NCBI GenBank assembly: GCA_947095535.1
Contig: OX352774.1
Coordinates: 44,098,496 to 44,162,495 of the forward strand
DNA length: 64,000 nucleotides
Origin: Poecilobothrus nobilitatus
Taxonomy: Eukaryota > Arthropoda > Insecta > Diptera > Dolichopodidae
Reading direction: 5' to 3'
The first letter of the stretch is position 1. Each line of letters begins with the position of its first letter. The notes under the pieces are model-generated. The model had not been told where the DNA came from. It saw nothing but the letters and a program-made list of their open reading frames with translations, and ran no database searches. The position numbers and the translations under genes were made by a program. Below, one piece after another: positions 10,416 to 22,984 of this stretch.

Positions 10416-12375
10416 AAGTGAGTATTTGTAAGTTTTATGGTTGTTAGTTGGTATAGATGCTTCTTATATAGATTATATTATTTTGTAATGAAGGAAAAGA
10501 GTGCTGGACTGTTTTCTTTGGAAACCATTTTTAAGTCTATAATATTTGAAAAAAAGATAGAATTGTAATGAAATTTCAAATTAAAAATGGTTATTTAGTG
10601 AAATTTAAAAGTTTTAGAAAAGAGAAATAAATTGCAGGAAGGCATCATTTTGTTAATGTTGTTGTTAACGATTACATCTTAAAGTTATTTATTACTCCTA
10701 TATTTTTTCTTTATTTTTATTTGAAATTTACATAGATATAAATATTTTTAGGTGAAATTTGTGAAAAGTTTATTTTACGTATATGAAAGTGATAGAAAAA
10801 AACAAAGGTATATTATTATATTTTTTATTATTTTAAAATGACATTATGACATTAATTTAATGTTGTGTTTGCCTCTGAATAAGGAAACATATAGCATTAC
10901 ACAATATATTACTAACATTTACTATGTCGTAATTTAATAAAATATCTTAAACATTTTGATTACATCTAAATCTTAAACCAATTTTTACTGCATAGGTAAT
11001 AGAATTCTTCTCTTGCCGAAACAATACAATATAGTATTCAAGCTCCCCTAATCTATTGTTTGGTCAAAGATGAAAGTGATGTTTTGTGGGTTATTGTACT
11101 ATTCTTTAGCGTCTTTCGATGATTTCCACATATCCCCTTAAAAAAAAAAAGAACAAATTGTAAAACGAAAAGAGAACGAACATTTATTAGATTTTAACTG
11201 CTTTTTAAAACTTTAACATTTCATTTATGATTTCATTTTGCGATACGAACTAAAAATTGTATCTCATTCCAAAATGAATCTAATCTTTCTTATACGAATA
11301 CTGGTATTTAAATTATTAATGTATAATAGTCGATATTTCCAACACCTAATTCGTTTAAAATTTAAGTAATCAGAAAAAGTAAGTTAGAATTAAATAACTA
11401 TAGATTTTATGTACCAGTGTAAGTTTTACTTATAATAAAAATCTGCACACAAAAAAAAACAGAGAATAAAATGACGTAGTGTAAAAGAAAATAAAATTTT
11501 GAACAAAAGAACAAAAAAACGGATCCTACAAACTTAATCGTAAGTTTATCAAATTGTTAAAAATTGTGGTAAACAAATCTCAAAAAATCAAATAAAAACG
11601 TAAGGACTTTAATTCATATGTACTTCTCTTTTTTCACAAAGGATCAGATTAAAAAATGAGAAAAATATTTTTTTTTAGAAAACCAGAAATAAAAAAAAGT
11701 TGAGTTTGCTTTTTTTTGTTTTTGGTTAAAATTACAAAAAAAACAAAAAACAAAAAATTCAAATTAAAGGACTTTTTGCTAACATATATCCAATTTTTGA
11801 CTTAATAAAAGGATTTATATATAATGTTGTATGTATATTAACTGAAGGACAAATAATAATTTTTTTTTAATAAACTTTCAATTTTGATTTTAAAAGGGTC
11901 AAATTATGGTTTTCTTTTCATATTTCAGACATTTAAAAGATAGAAAAGATAAAAGTGTGTAAAATGAAAGACGAGAAAAAAAAAACATATAATAATTTTT
12001 TTTTGGTCCATTTTTATATTTCTTTGAATTTCGAAAAAAAGTATCTCTACTATTAAGTTATGCAACAAAAAAGGGTCAAAATAAAAGATATAAGTATCTT
12101 TTTGTGCAGAAATTATTTATATTGGTTAAAATGTATATATATATATATATATAGCCTTTTACATTTTATATGTGTAATTTTATAAACATAAAATTATGTT
12201 GTAAATTTATTGGTTATAAATTTTAATAATGATAATATATTGTATGTATATATTGCATATACTTCCATATTTTTATATAATATACAAGTTTGTATTATGT
12301 ATTGGCCAAGAAAATTTATTAATTTTCAAAATAAAAGAAAAAACTTTTAAATTTTGTTATTTTTTATCTGTATCT
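10416..12375. other. AT-rich spacer
   Basis: No gene recognised. A GTCTTTCGATGATTTCCACA segment followed by poly-A near 11110-11150 is faintly like a LINE-A 3' end. The 87-residue plus frame at 12229-12492 merely runs into the repeat that follows. Confidence 0.5.
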
Positions 12376-13649
12376 TTATACCCGTACGATAGGATCGGGT
12401 ATAATAAAATTACTCTTCCGTTTGTAACACCTCGAAATAAGCGAGCTAGATATACCTTCAAAGGTATGGATCGGATCAGAAAAAAATTCTAAGACTTTTG
12501 AGCCATGTCCGTCCGTCCGTCCATCAGCACGCTAACTCAAAAACTAAGAAAGCTAGAATCTTGAAATTTACACAAAATATTCTGGCAGTAATTTGTAGAT
12601 TCCCTATTTTTTTTGGTTGAGTTTGGACCAAGCCTTAGGGTAGCTCTCGAACACCTAACTTTTAGATCCCCACATTTTTTTTGTAATAGAGCTATGAAAT
12701 TTTAACTGCTGATAGATCTCATAAAAATATTAATTTTATTTTTAATAACTTTTAATACGGTTTCTTAATTTACCGTAACCTTTCTATTCTCCAAACGGTT
12801 TATTCTCTAAACCTTTCTATCTTCTAAACGGTTTGTGTTGGAAACTTGAAATTTTGACAGTTAAAATTTTTTTAAAGTAATACACAATAATTAAAGCTTC
12901 AACATTATACTCTTATTTCTGGTAACAACTTTTTTTAATAATGTAGGGTTACTTTATAATTGACGAAAGTGTTACTTGATTTTTTCAAATTTTCTAACAA
13001 ATTTCTTCAACAAATTTTTTGCATTTTGTTTTAATCGATAATTTGAAATTGTTGAGGATATAATGCGTAGTACAAAAAAATGTAAATAAATAAACAACAT
13101 AACGGTTGCTTGAATAATTTTTATTTATATGATATTGATATATATACATACTTATATAATATCATGTTTATTTACATATCGTATATGTCACTAGTAAATG
13201 AATGATAAGAGTATAGATGCATATTATATTGCGCCGTATTTACATACATATATGTATTTTATTGTACTTATAAGAAATTATTCTGTCAATGGAATATTTA
13301 AATATAATATAATATAATATTTAAAATTATATTTACTATTTTGTACTAAGTAAATTTAATATACATTTACCGCTTAGTATTAAATGGTACTATAGAATAT
13401 TTGAAAAAGTTTTGGATTGATAATCGTTATGTGGAAGGTTAGAATTTGCTTTTGAAGAATGCATAAAAATATAGTTTGAATATATGTACAACCCATAGTT
13501 CTAGAAATTATAAAATTCACCCAAATTATTTTAAAATACTAAAATATTAAAAAAATAATATTGTAGGCAGAGTGACAGGCTGTGAACATACTAACGGTTC
13601 GTACGGGTATCTAAGAGTTGACAAAGTCAACTGTATTCTTCCTCGTTTT
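12376..13649 (+). mobile_element. Helentron/DINE-1-like element, family a, copy 1
   Basis: The 5' end has a TATACCCG...CGGGTATA hairpin. Near the 3' end lies the inverted match TCGTACGGGTAT (13600-13611), giving subterminal inverted repeats. Just inside the 3' end is a stem AGTTGAC-AAA-GTCAACT (13616-13632), then CTTCCTCGTTTT. A (GTCY)n tract sits near 12507-12525. This layout (5' hairpin, GTCY microsatellite, 3' stem-loop, T-rich terminus) is what is described for non-autonomous dipteran DINE-1/Helentron elements. It is near-identical to 38985-40580 but lacks about 300 bp of that copy (parts of 39371-39780). It has no coding capacity. Confidence 0.65.
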
Positions 13650-13830
13650 CTTTATAATATGAAAATAATTCAGTAAGTAATAAAAATTTAAGAATTCAAG
13701 TTTCATTGTTTTTTGAGACATTGTGCGCGCACGGACAGACGGACCGAATAAATTTATTCAAAATTAAATTCTGAGCAAGAATATATTATATACTTTGCCA
13801 TATTTATCTCATCACAAATGTAATGCCTAA
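13650..13830 (-). mobile_element. 5' fragment of a Helentron-like element (family b type), minus strand
   Basis: Read on the minus strand it has GGCATTACATTTGTGATG followed by a GGTCCGTCTGTCCGT tract, the same order as the start of the family b element at 62500-62615 (GCCATTACGTTTGTGACA, then GTCC repeats). It directly abuts family a copy 1. Confidence 0.5.
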
Positions 13831-14598
13831 ATCTATATATTATTTATCTATATATATATTTATTTATTTATCTATAATTTGTTCGAAATGACAAATTCTA
13901 ATTAACAAAATATTGTAAATCTAAACCAACAAAAGCAACTTAATTTTTTGTCACTTTGTCGTATTGAAGAATCTGAAAATATTAGTCAATGAAGTGAAAA
14001 TCTTATATATAGACTAACTTTTGAATTTTGCGTCTTGCTCCAATTCAGCTCCAATGAAATATTTATTTTTCCTCAAATTATTTTTAATGTCCTATATTTC
14101 TTTAAATCTAATCTGTTTCACAAAAATTCAAATATAATTGCTGTCAGATATTTAATATCTCCATTTTTCTATAGGTATTTGAGTTAGACAGGTTAATCAG
14201 TCTAACAATTGAAGAACTATTAGGCAAAACAAAAAAAAATATTTTTTTCTTTATCAAATTTTGATGCAGTTCAATACTGAGAGTTCTTTTTTGTTTTTTC
14301 CACTACTTTATGGAGTATAGGCCTTCAACTAATAAGTTATTTGTTATTCATATTTGACTTAGTTTTCTAAAATCATAAGGATCATTAAGCCGTTGAATAT
14401 TCAGCAATAGATGTTGGACAAAACTGAATCGCAATTATGTTAATTTCTGTGCCATCTATTATTATCTTATACATGAAGTATTTTTATTTTATTATAATTT
14501 AAAATATGATATTAATTATGTGAGTTTTTCATTTAATTATATTAAACTAATTATAAATTATAAGGAAAATGTATATTATTTGGTATTAATCTATATAA
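13831..14598. other. AT-rich spacer
   Basis: No gene or repeat family recognised. Confidence 0.5.
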
Positions 14599-14722
14599 TC
14601 CAGCCGGGGTTTGAATCCGACACCTAAATAGAAAATTCTCGTATCTTTTCAGCCGGTGTTTGAATATAAGAAACCATTCAAATAAATTACTCTGGTGTCT
14701 TAACCACTACCCAATGGCTGGA
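14599..14722 (-). repeat. SINE-2 copy with duplicated B-box segment
   Basis: On the minus strand it starts CCAGCCATTGGGTAGTGGTTAAG (A-box TGGGTAGTGG). B-box-like sequence occurs twice, near 14653 and again near 14604 (GGATTCAAACCCC), separated by ~49 bp, as if the 3' half of the tRNA-like head was duplicated. Similar to the head at 5002-5075. Confidence 0.55.
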
Positions 14723-14760
14723 CACGGAAAGTAAATCTCTGATTTTATATATAAATTTTG

Positions 14761-16913
14761 TTTTTAGCACATTTCCAAAAAAAATTTTGAAAAAATGTGC
14801 TTATTAGTTGCACTCTGTCCGACCCTCCGTTCGTCTGTTTACAAAACTTCTACACCATTAAAGATAGAGAAAATAAAGTTTAACCATGGGTAGGTCTCAT
14901 AAAACAATTAATTTGTGGAACAACTTTTTCATGTAGCCCTATCCATTACGGAGCTACAGCCCCTCAAACTTTGAAAAAGTCTTATTTTTATGCTCAAGAT
15001 TTTTTCAATCTGAAAGCGTCATTCGACAGGTATATTTTTAATATACCTGTAAATAATTATTTCGAAGAGCGGTATTTTTAAAATATTTTTAAACATTCAA
15101 AAATATTTTAAATAAACTTTTTTAAATACATAAATTTATTATATAATAATATAATACACATATAATATTATGTTAAGATATTGTCTTATGAAAAAAAGTC
15201 GAAACTGATTAATTACAGGAGCTTCATTTTGTTTTTTATAATTAAAAATTTTAATAATTATCAAAATTCCAAACAATTAGAATGGAAACATTTTTTTATT
15301 TTATAATTTATAAAATTATGATTAATATCCTAATTTATGAAATTTTTAAAATTATTATCAGCTTTTTTGGAATTTATTATTATTAATTTTAGTTTAGTTA
15401 TGTGCATCATAAATAATTTAATGTTTAAATTTTTTAAATATTTTAATAAAAAAAAAAAAAAAATTAGAAACAATGCCTATAAATTTTAGAAAACTATTTG
15501 TTAAGCTTCCCATAATTAGGAATTCAATTATTATAATACAAAAAAAAAAAAAAAAAAAAAAACAAAAAATACAAATAAAAGATTTCTACCAAAATTAATG
15601 AAATTGTGGAAATAAATTTTCTATTTTAATAAATAAAAATACATAATTAAATGAATAAATTTTTTTTTTAAATAGATAAATTGATATATAACTTTATTAT
15701 ATTATAGGGTGTTCGAAATTTTTCCAACAGGAATTAAATACATATCGCATTTTATTAAACATTGCAAAAGTATAATAATGGGACAATTGACATTGACATT
15801 TGGCCTTATTTCATTTTGACATTTCACCAACTTTATAATTTAAAGAGAATTAAGATCATAATAATATTTCGGTGCATTGTTATCGGTTCGGTGCATAATA
15901 TATGTATTAAAAATCGTCAATTAACAGGGTGCGAATTGCTATCCTTAAACCACAGCTTAACTAATTATAAAAGTCCTGATTTTATAATTAACTGGAAAAT
16001 GTAATTTTTATTCAATAATTATACTAATTTTGAAACTTTTTCATGTTGCATCAATTATATATAAAAGAATAATTTCCGATATATTTATTAATCCTTTTAA
16101 AATCCTGTTTAGCATTTCTGAATATTTCAAAATCTTGAAATATAAGATTTTCAAAAAAAGTAAATAGTAGAAACAAAATTTCTTTAGAGTTCTAATTAAT
16201 CAAGAAATTTTGAACTAAAATTTTGTATAAGTGTCAAATTCTATAATTTTATTTATAGTAATGAAATTTTGACAAAAGAAAAACAATTTTCAAAAAATTA
16301 ATGGAATTATTTTGAATTATAGGTTATGATTCTATGAATTATAGATTATTTCTTGTTTTAAAATAAGTAAGTTATCTTATTGAATATATATTTTTTATTG
16401 AGTATATATATATATACCAACAGTTGTATCGTACAAAAAATGTTTTGGAAAGTATAATTTTTATTTTTGGTAGGGTTTTGTCCTTCAACACTATATGGAA
16501 CTCTTCAGTATGCTCTAGTGCGCTGCTGAATTGCCTCAACAACTCTAGATTTTTGATTAGTCCTACATTTCTATGAAATTTTATAAAAATTATATGTAAA
16601 GTATTTCAAGCTTCTAAGTTAAACCGTTTGAAAGATAGAACGGGTACAAATTTTTGCGAAAATTGAGTTTCATATAACGGTACATTCAAATACCGCATAG
16701 CAAGCCACATAGTTATTTTATATATATCTCCATAAAATTTATAAAACTAGCTATCATTTGGCGTTATATTGAAGATATGCTTTTTAGAACCTATGTTATA
16801 GCAATTTAAAGATAGGGCTTTTTCGAACTTTGTAGGATTGCAGCTCTGTAACGGATGGGGCAACACAGAGAAGTTGTTCCACAAAATTAGTTTTTTTGAA
16901 AATGTGCTAAAAA
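14761..16913. mobile_element. 2.15-kb non-autonomous TIR element E1
   Basis: The ends are inverted copies: TTTTTAGCACATTT at 14761 and its complement ending at 16913, matching at 22 of 23 positions. The inverted similarity continues inward for about 200 bp. For example GTGGAACAAC near 14915 corresponds to GTTGTTCCAC near 16873, and GCCCTATCCATTACGGAGC near 14937 to its inverse near 16850. The left TIR itself folds (AGCACATTT...AAAATGTGCT). The right inner part (16630-16870, minus) matches the module at 39370-39640. No transposase frame is present; the 80-residue frame at 15762-16004 is unsupported. The middle is AT-rich with poly-A runs near 15451 and 15540. Confidence 0.6.
16426..16603 (+). 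repeat. Repeat F, copy 1 (inside E1)
   Basis: Direct-repeat partner of 17483-17663: both start TATCGTA-AAAAAAT, share CCTTCAACACTA/CCTTTAACACTA and ATTGCCTC-ACAACTC, and end GAAATTTTATAAA. Moderately diverged. Confidence 0.6.
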
Positions 16914-17482
16914 TATCAGAGTACTATCATTATTATATTTTGAATTATCCTCAGCAATGTATACTTTATCATATCAATCTCGTATCCTTTAAAACGTCTC
17001 AAACTTAATACCATATTTATTATACTCTGAGAATTTCGTTCGGACGGTTAAAAAAATGAAAGCTACTTAATTTTTTTTTTTTTCCAGTTAGATAATAGCA
17101 AATAATTTATCAATAATGGTAAAATGCTAATAAATTTTCAGAAAATTTTTAATATTAAAGGAAATGTATAAATTAAGGATATTTTTTATATAATAAATAA
17201 TATGATAGTAATTAATATTAAAAAAAAAAAAAAAATTTTTTTTTTCACGTTTTTATGTACCTACCTATTTAATTATAACAAAATATATAATATATTGCTG
17301 GTAAACGGTTATTTTGAGGAAATAAATTTTGCTTAAGAAAAGGGTCAAGAAATATTTATTTAGAATTTCAGATTAAATTTTGAATTTTAAAAGAAAAATT
17401 TTTGGGTATCGTAGAAAAAATGTTGAACGGTACCTAAAGTGAAATGTTGAAATATTTCTATGGTATACTGGTATTTCTACGG
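16914..17482. other. AT-rich spacer between E1 and repeat F copy 2
   Basis: No gene recognised. GGTATCGTAGAAAAAAT occurs near 17405 and again near 17481, a short local repeat. Confidence 0.5.
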
Positions 17483-17663
17483 TATCGTAGAAAAAATATT
17501 GTGAAATGCAAAATTTTTATTTTAGAAGTGTTTCGTCCTTTAACACTACGCAACTTTTCCGAACATTTCTAGTGATGCATTGCCTCGACAACTCCTAATT
17601 TAGAATTTTGAATAATCTTACTTATACTTATATGAAATTTTATAAATATTATCTGTGAAGTAT
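17483..17663 (+). repeat. Repeat F, copy 2 (outside E1)
   Basis: Second copy of the ~180-bp segment at 16426-16603, same orientation, 1.06 kb downstream and outside the E1 right TIR. It may be a remnant of another E-family copy. Confidence 0.6.
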
Positions 17664-18601
17664 AAGACTAATCGAACATTTTTTTCCATAAAATACTTCT
17701 GAAAATTTGAAAATGAAGTAAGTACTTGTAAATATAAAGGTTTTAAAAAAAAGCATAAAAATAATTAAAGATTTTCATAGTTAAAGGGGTAATTGGTTTA
17801 TTACTAATTTATTTTAAGAAATAGTGAGCAGGTTGTTTTTATACATGTATTGCTATTAACTATTAATAAAATGTTATAAGTATAAATTAATATTTTGAAG
17901 TATAGAAATTTTTTATTGATTCTATGAAACCCATTTTTATTTTTCTAACTTTTTTATTTAGCCTTAATATTTATCTTACAATTTATATACATATATATTA
18001 TAATTAAGTGCTTATTCATAAATATTTTCATCTAAAATTTATTTTTGGTATTTAATTTGACTGCCGTATAATTATAGTAATCCTTGGCGTGTTTTAGAAG
18101 AAAGTGACTACTAAAACCTCTATTGACCTTTTCTTATTTTTAACATGATCTACTTATTCTAACCTAAGAACAAAAACCTCTAATATTCCCTTAACCAAAG
18201 GATTAACAGAATGTTGGCAACTTGCCAAAAAAGCTGGTTCAAATTTGTTAATTTATGTAAGGTTATGTAATTAATTCCACTAAGCTAATATAAATATTTT
18301 ATATTTTTTTTTCAACACCCATACTACGGAAAATAATTTTGAAATAGAATATTTTATTTGGGGTGTATTTAATTCGGAAGTCTTGTTAATTAATGGATAC
18401 AGTAAGCGAATGAAAAAAATTATTTTGTTAATTGTTTTGAAGAGATGGGATTTTAAAAGCAGTTTTCTGTCTAAATGAATACTAAGATAACATATAGAAT
18501 CATTTTCTTATGATATTTCGTTATTGTACTGTCTTAAAGTTCTATTTTTATTTTATTATGTTTTAAAATGACATACAGATTTTACTCTGGTTAAGAAAAA
18601 C
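17664..18601. other. AT-rich spacer
   Basis: No feature recognised. Confidence 0.5.
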
Positions 18602-18612
18602 AAAAATTAATA

Positions 18613-18800
18613 GCGGCCTCGGTGGCCTAGTGGGTAAGAGCGTATAAAACACGCTGTAAACATCGAGGGAATGTGGGTTCGAATCCCATACACGTCGTAA
18701 GAATTATTCCCCCTTACAACATTTACAGCCATGCCTGAAAAGTAAAGGATGCGTAATTTCCCGTTCACATTTATGTGGCAGAGAAATGCACTAAAAAGAA
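18613..18800 (+). mobile_element. SINE-1, full copy with 11-bp target duplication
   Basis: A tRNA-like head begins GCGGCCTCGGTGG, with A-box TGGCCTAGTGGG near 18624 and B-box GGGTTCGAATCCC near 18677. A conserved body follows (ACGTCGTAAGAATTATTC, CCCCTTACAAC, TTACAGCCATGCCTG) and then an A-rich tail. The same AAAAATTAATA is found at 18602-18612 and 18801-18811, flanking the element as expected for LINE-driven insertion. Three further copies of this family are in the window. The head shows pol III promoter boxes but is not a foldable tRNA gene. Confidence 0.75.
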
Positions 18801-18811
18801 AAAAATTAATA

Positions 18812-20596
18812 TAAGTTTTTATTCAATTTTTTGATTTAAAAAATTCAATCTATTACACCTTATACTGTTAAACAAAGTTTTCTCTGTAATACTTAGCTAC
18901 TGTTAAATATGCTTAGCTTTACAGAAAAAAAAATTTTTGATTTAGTTCTTTTAACTCACAGGAGATTTCTGTATTGATTTTTATATAAAGAACTAGCCGA
19001 AAAATTTGAAATTTGGGAGTTGTCTAGGCAATAGTACATTTTCTATACTGAAGACTTCAGTAGTATTGAAAAACTAAATAACTCCTATATTTATATATAA
19101 ATCATTCAGAGAGAAAATAACCCTTGATTTTGGTTTGATTCGAACCAAGGACTAACCAAAGATCATTCAAAGACCAATCAATGACACTCAGGGAGGGGAT
19201 TTGAATAATAATGTACGTATATATGCAAGTTAATTGGGAAGAACATTATTTCGTAATAGGATCATTATTCAGAACATAGGATCGTATTATTCATTTTTAA
19301 TTGAAATAATATTTGACTTGAAATTTTAATTTGAAATTATTTATTTGTTCTTAAGTATTTAAACCTTATAATACTTAATATAATTTACTGCTATATATTT
19401 ATAAAAATTAGCACTGCTAGTGCATTATAATTATCTGTCACCTTATATAATTAATAAATTGATATACCAATGATTTCTCTGTAGTTATTTTTAAAAATTA
19501 ATTTATAACACTCTGCATGAGTTGTATGAAATTGAGCCATTTTAAAATGTAAAATCTACAATCAGATATACAAACTTCTGTACAATCTTCATGTAGAAAA
19601 ATCCTAAACTTACTTTTGTATACTTTTAGTCATCTTATGTTAAATCATTATCCGAATTTACTAAAGTTAAATTTTATTACCCAAATCAGAAATTTTATTC
19701 AAAATATATCTTTAAAAATGAGATATTTGAAATAACTCAAATTATATTTTTAATTTAAATTTAAGATTGCCCAAATAATAAAAAAATATCAATAATAAAA
19801 TAATTTTAATTTTTATTTTCTAACTATGTACTGATTTTTTAGCATTTTATTATTAATTAATTTACCTACTGAATCAATTTTAATTAGGTGAAATAAAAAT
19901 TAATTTAAAATATGCAGACAATTGAATAATAATTAACCAAAATTTGCTTATAAGCATAATATTCCAAAATATATTTAAAATATCTATTTAGAGTGAAACA
20001 GAATATTAATCAAAAAACCATTCAAATAATTTTTAATTAAAATTCAATAAAATGGGCCTTAATTTATATTAAAATTTTTTGAATAAAATTTAAATTAATA
20101 TATATTATTTTTATATAGTATATATAGGATAAATTAAATTGAGTAATGTAATGAGATAATAATTTATATGCTGAGGAATTGATTGTACTTAAAATTAAGT
20201 CTTGCACATATAACGGGCATGAAAAATTTTTAAAATTACTAAAAACGAATAAAAATACTAGAGTGAAACCGAGTATTTACAGAACTAAAAGAATCTCTGC
20301 ATCAGTAAATTTCATATTTATTTTGTTTATTTAAAATGGAGTTTTTAAAGCGAAATTCAAATAGATATACAATTAACTATGCATATTTAATTAACTAATA
20401 TAGTTAAGCAAAAAAATTCTTTTTAAAAAATCTCCAAAGCGCAAATTTCACGATGCAACGGTTGTTCAATAAGTTGAATCAATTTGCTTTGAACCGAAAT
20501 TACTGCGATGTTGTATTGATGTGACATTGCTAAAATAAACAATACAATCATATTTTTGGTATAGATATAGGACATTTCTTCTAAAAAAATAAAATA
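18812..20596. other. AT-rich spacer
   Basis: Mostly simple AT-rich sequence. A B-box-like GGTTCGAATC lies on the minus strand near 19130-19145 and may be a SINE scrap, but no A-box partner is convincing. Confidence 0.5.
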
Positions 20597-20676
20597 ACTA
20601 TTGCCTCGACTTTAAATTTCAAAGAAAGAAGGAGTACGACAGATGCCCACTGCCGAAGTCTCAAATTGGCGTAACA
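20597..20676 (+). mobile_element. LINE-A copy 2, left part, interrupted by element D1
   Basis: Aligns with the reverse complement of 34980-35045, the C-terminal part of LINE ORF2 (CCTCGACT, GGAGTACGACAGATGCC). The reading frame is broken. The sequence stops at 20676 where D1 begins and resumes at 21502 with a duplicated 35-bp stretch. Confidence 0.65.
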
Positions 20677-21501
20677 ATTTAGGAACGTGCAATAATTCCT
20701 TAGGAATATGTCATTTACTTAAAAATAGGTATTTTTTGTACTTTGAAATTTTGATGATTTATTACATGTTTTTTTGCTTTGACCGATAACTTCTGATATG
20801 TAACAAATAAGGTTAAAGTATCCTGTAAAATATTTTTGAAAGTACGATTAACGAGGTTTTCTAAATCTATTCATTTAAATCTTTTTCTCTTTTAGTTTTT
20901 CCTCTAATTCGTTTTAAAATTAAAAAAATTCAATTTTTTTACATTGCTATTTCAGAAGAAAAAGCCAATTTTCTTAATGACATTACCTAAACTTTTTTTT
21001 AGGTGTTGAAAGATTCAAATAACTCTTTTCTCAAGTTTTAGTTTGATATCGTTAAAGTATCTTTTAACGTTCGAGAAATTAACAAAAAATAAACTTCTTT
21101 AAATTAGTATTAGTATAAAATTCGTAAAATTCGGAATTAGGAGGCATTTTAAAGTTGGATTAAAAATCAGGGTTTTAGTGATATGTTTCACCGAGGTTGA
21201 GAGCGGCTGCCTCTATTATTACAATATCTTTAATGGTGGTTGTAAAATTAGGGTTATATGCTCTACTTCCATCTCTTTTGCTTTCAAGTGAAATTTTCTC
21301 ATTCAAATTTTGATTTAATTTAATTTAATGTCTTCACATACATGATGTGTACAAATTTCATTCTTTGGTTGTGACTGAGTGATACTCTTTAACAATATAT
21401 TTTATATGTGATCTGTAAGAGATTAAATAACCGTTGAATTTTAAACATTAGAAAAAGCCACGATGTATAACTATAATGGCAACTTTATCCACCATTATTC
21501 T
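20677..21501 (+). mobile_element. Repeat D, copy 1 (825 bp), nested in LINE-A with a 35-bp target duplication
   Basis: Near-identical to 23478-24367 by eye, but missing about 60 bp after GATGATTTATTA. The 35 bases at 20642-20676 recur at 21502-21536 with one difference (tgCcg/tgTcg); they are LINE-A sequence, so the duplication marks an insertion. The left end contains AGGAAcGTGCAATAATTCCTTAGGAAT-like sequence and the right end finishes CCACCATTATTCT. There is no poly-A, clear TIR, LTR or open frame. Class is undetermined. Confidence 0.65.
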
Positions 21502-21933
21502 GATGCCCACTGTCGAAGTCTCAAATTGGCGTAACACGGCAGCATTTGGTAATTCGTTTGTCATGTGTACATCACGTTTATAGAACCTTCTTCCAGTACA
21601 TGTGTTTTCAAAAGAAGGTAATTTATGTGTTTACAATATAATGAAATTTAAGAAGAATAATAACATCTTTCTTCAAAATAACTCTTCAAATTTCCCCTTT
21701 ATCCTCCATAATAATTCTAATTATCACCAACCCAATTTCTCAAGCATCCTTCCTGCAATCCTATCCCCAAAAGTAAACTAAACATACATATGCCATTATA
21801 TATTAAAGGGCTTATCTAAAAGTTTGGTTTTAGAGCGAATTATTTCCTTTTAAAAGTCCAATACTGTTCAGAGGAGCCTTGGACAGTTCCTTTGAGTGAC
21901 TTTCGATGTTTTTCATCGTCCCTCGAAAAAAAA
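21502..21933 (+). mobile_element. LINE-A copy 2, right part to poly-A
   Basis: Continues the LINE-A ORF2 C-terminus and 3' end: GGTAATTCGTTTGTCATG matches the SFVM-coding stretch of the copy at 34777-35040. The 3' region follows with AGAGGAGCCTTGGACAG, TTCCTTTGAGTGACTTTCGA, CATCGTCCCTCG and poly-A at about 21925-21933. It has frameshifts and stops and is dead. Confidence 0.7.
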
Positions 21934-22984
21934 TCTGATAACTTTAGACCATCAAAAATATTTATGCATTCATTGCTTAATTTTTTATTGAAAATGTTCC
22001 AAATATGGCTGAAATAACTAATCGGATAAGTTTTTTATTAATATATGATTATAATAGACCATAGGTCAAAAGACTGACTGTCAGAAAGAGCTATAAGTTG
22101 TGATATGTTACTATTTAAAAAATTAAAAATAACAGGCACCAGCTGATTTTAAGTCTAATTTACGCATAGAAAATGAATAATTTCACTATCTCTTAAAACT
22201 TATATAATCAGTAATTTCAAAGAAATATATGTTGGTTCGTTCTGCAACAACAGCAGTTATTTGGAGACAAAAAATTGACTATTCTAACCTTTAATAGAAC
22301 TTTAGAATATCAGTTACCGCGCTATAAGAAAAATTGTACCGAAAACAAAATTAAAAGCATTTTAGTTGTAAATAAAAGCAATTCAGTGGTTGAACAATTC
22401 AAAATATACGATACAATCTCCATTCAACGTTTGTATACAATAGGCCGTTAAACATTTGCGCCAATCAATCGTTCAATATTGTTTCAACTATTGGCAATAG
22501 CAAATAATATACAATACAACGGTTGTTCAACAGTCTCATTCCTTTTACAAATTGATTTAGCCGTTATTTATGTAAACTAAAAAAAAGTTTGTACTTTTCT
22601 TGACTACTACAATCTAACTTCTATTATTACTTTTTGCGAAAATCATAAATAAATCCTTAGCATCCATAGCAACCGTTTGTCGCAAAACTTTATTCGAAAA
22701 AGTAAATCTTTTTCTATTGTACACTATAGATTACACATTTATTACACTATAGATTACATACTATATTGTACATATTTTAAAAATCCTTTTTTTGGTACTT
22801 TGAATTTAAATTAAAACAAGATATGTCAAAACCAAAGATTTTTCAAGGAGTACATTTTCAAAAATATTTTTTTATTTAACAGTAAATGCACATAATAAAT
22901 TGGTGGAAATTATATAATTTTTATATTGATTTCTAACAAATTCGTTTTTCCTGAAAACAAATTCGTTACAGAACCTGAAATATA
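21934..22984. other. AT-rich spacer
   Basis: No gene recognised. A CAACGGTTGTTCAA motif near 22515 also occurs near 20458. The two are too short to call a family. Confidence 0.45.

Noticed and set aside
19130..19190. SINE or tRNA-like relic on the minus strand
   Set aside because: A GGTTCGAATC B-box-like motif is present, but no A-box at proper spacing and no match to SINE-1 or SINE-2 bodies.
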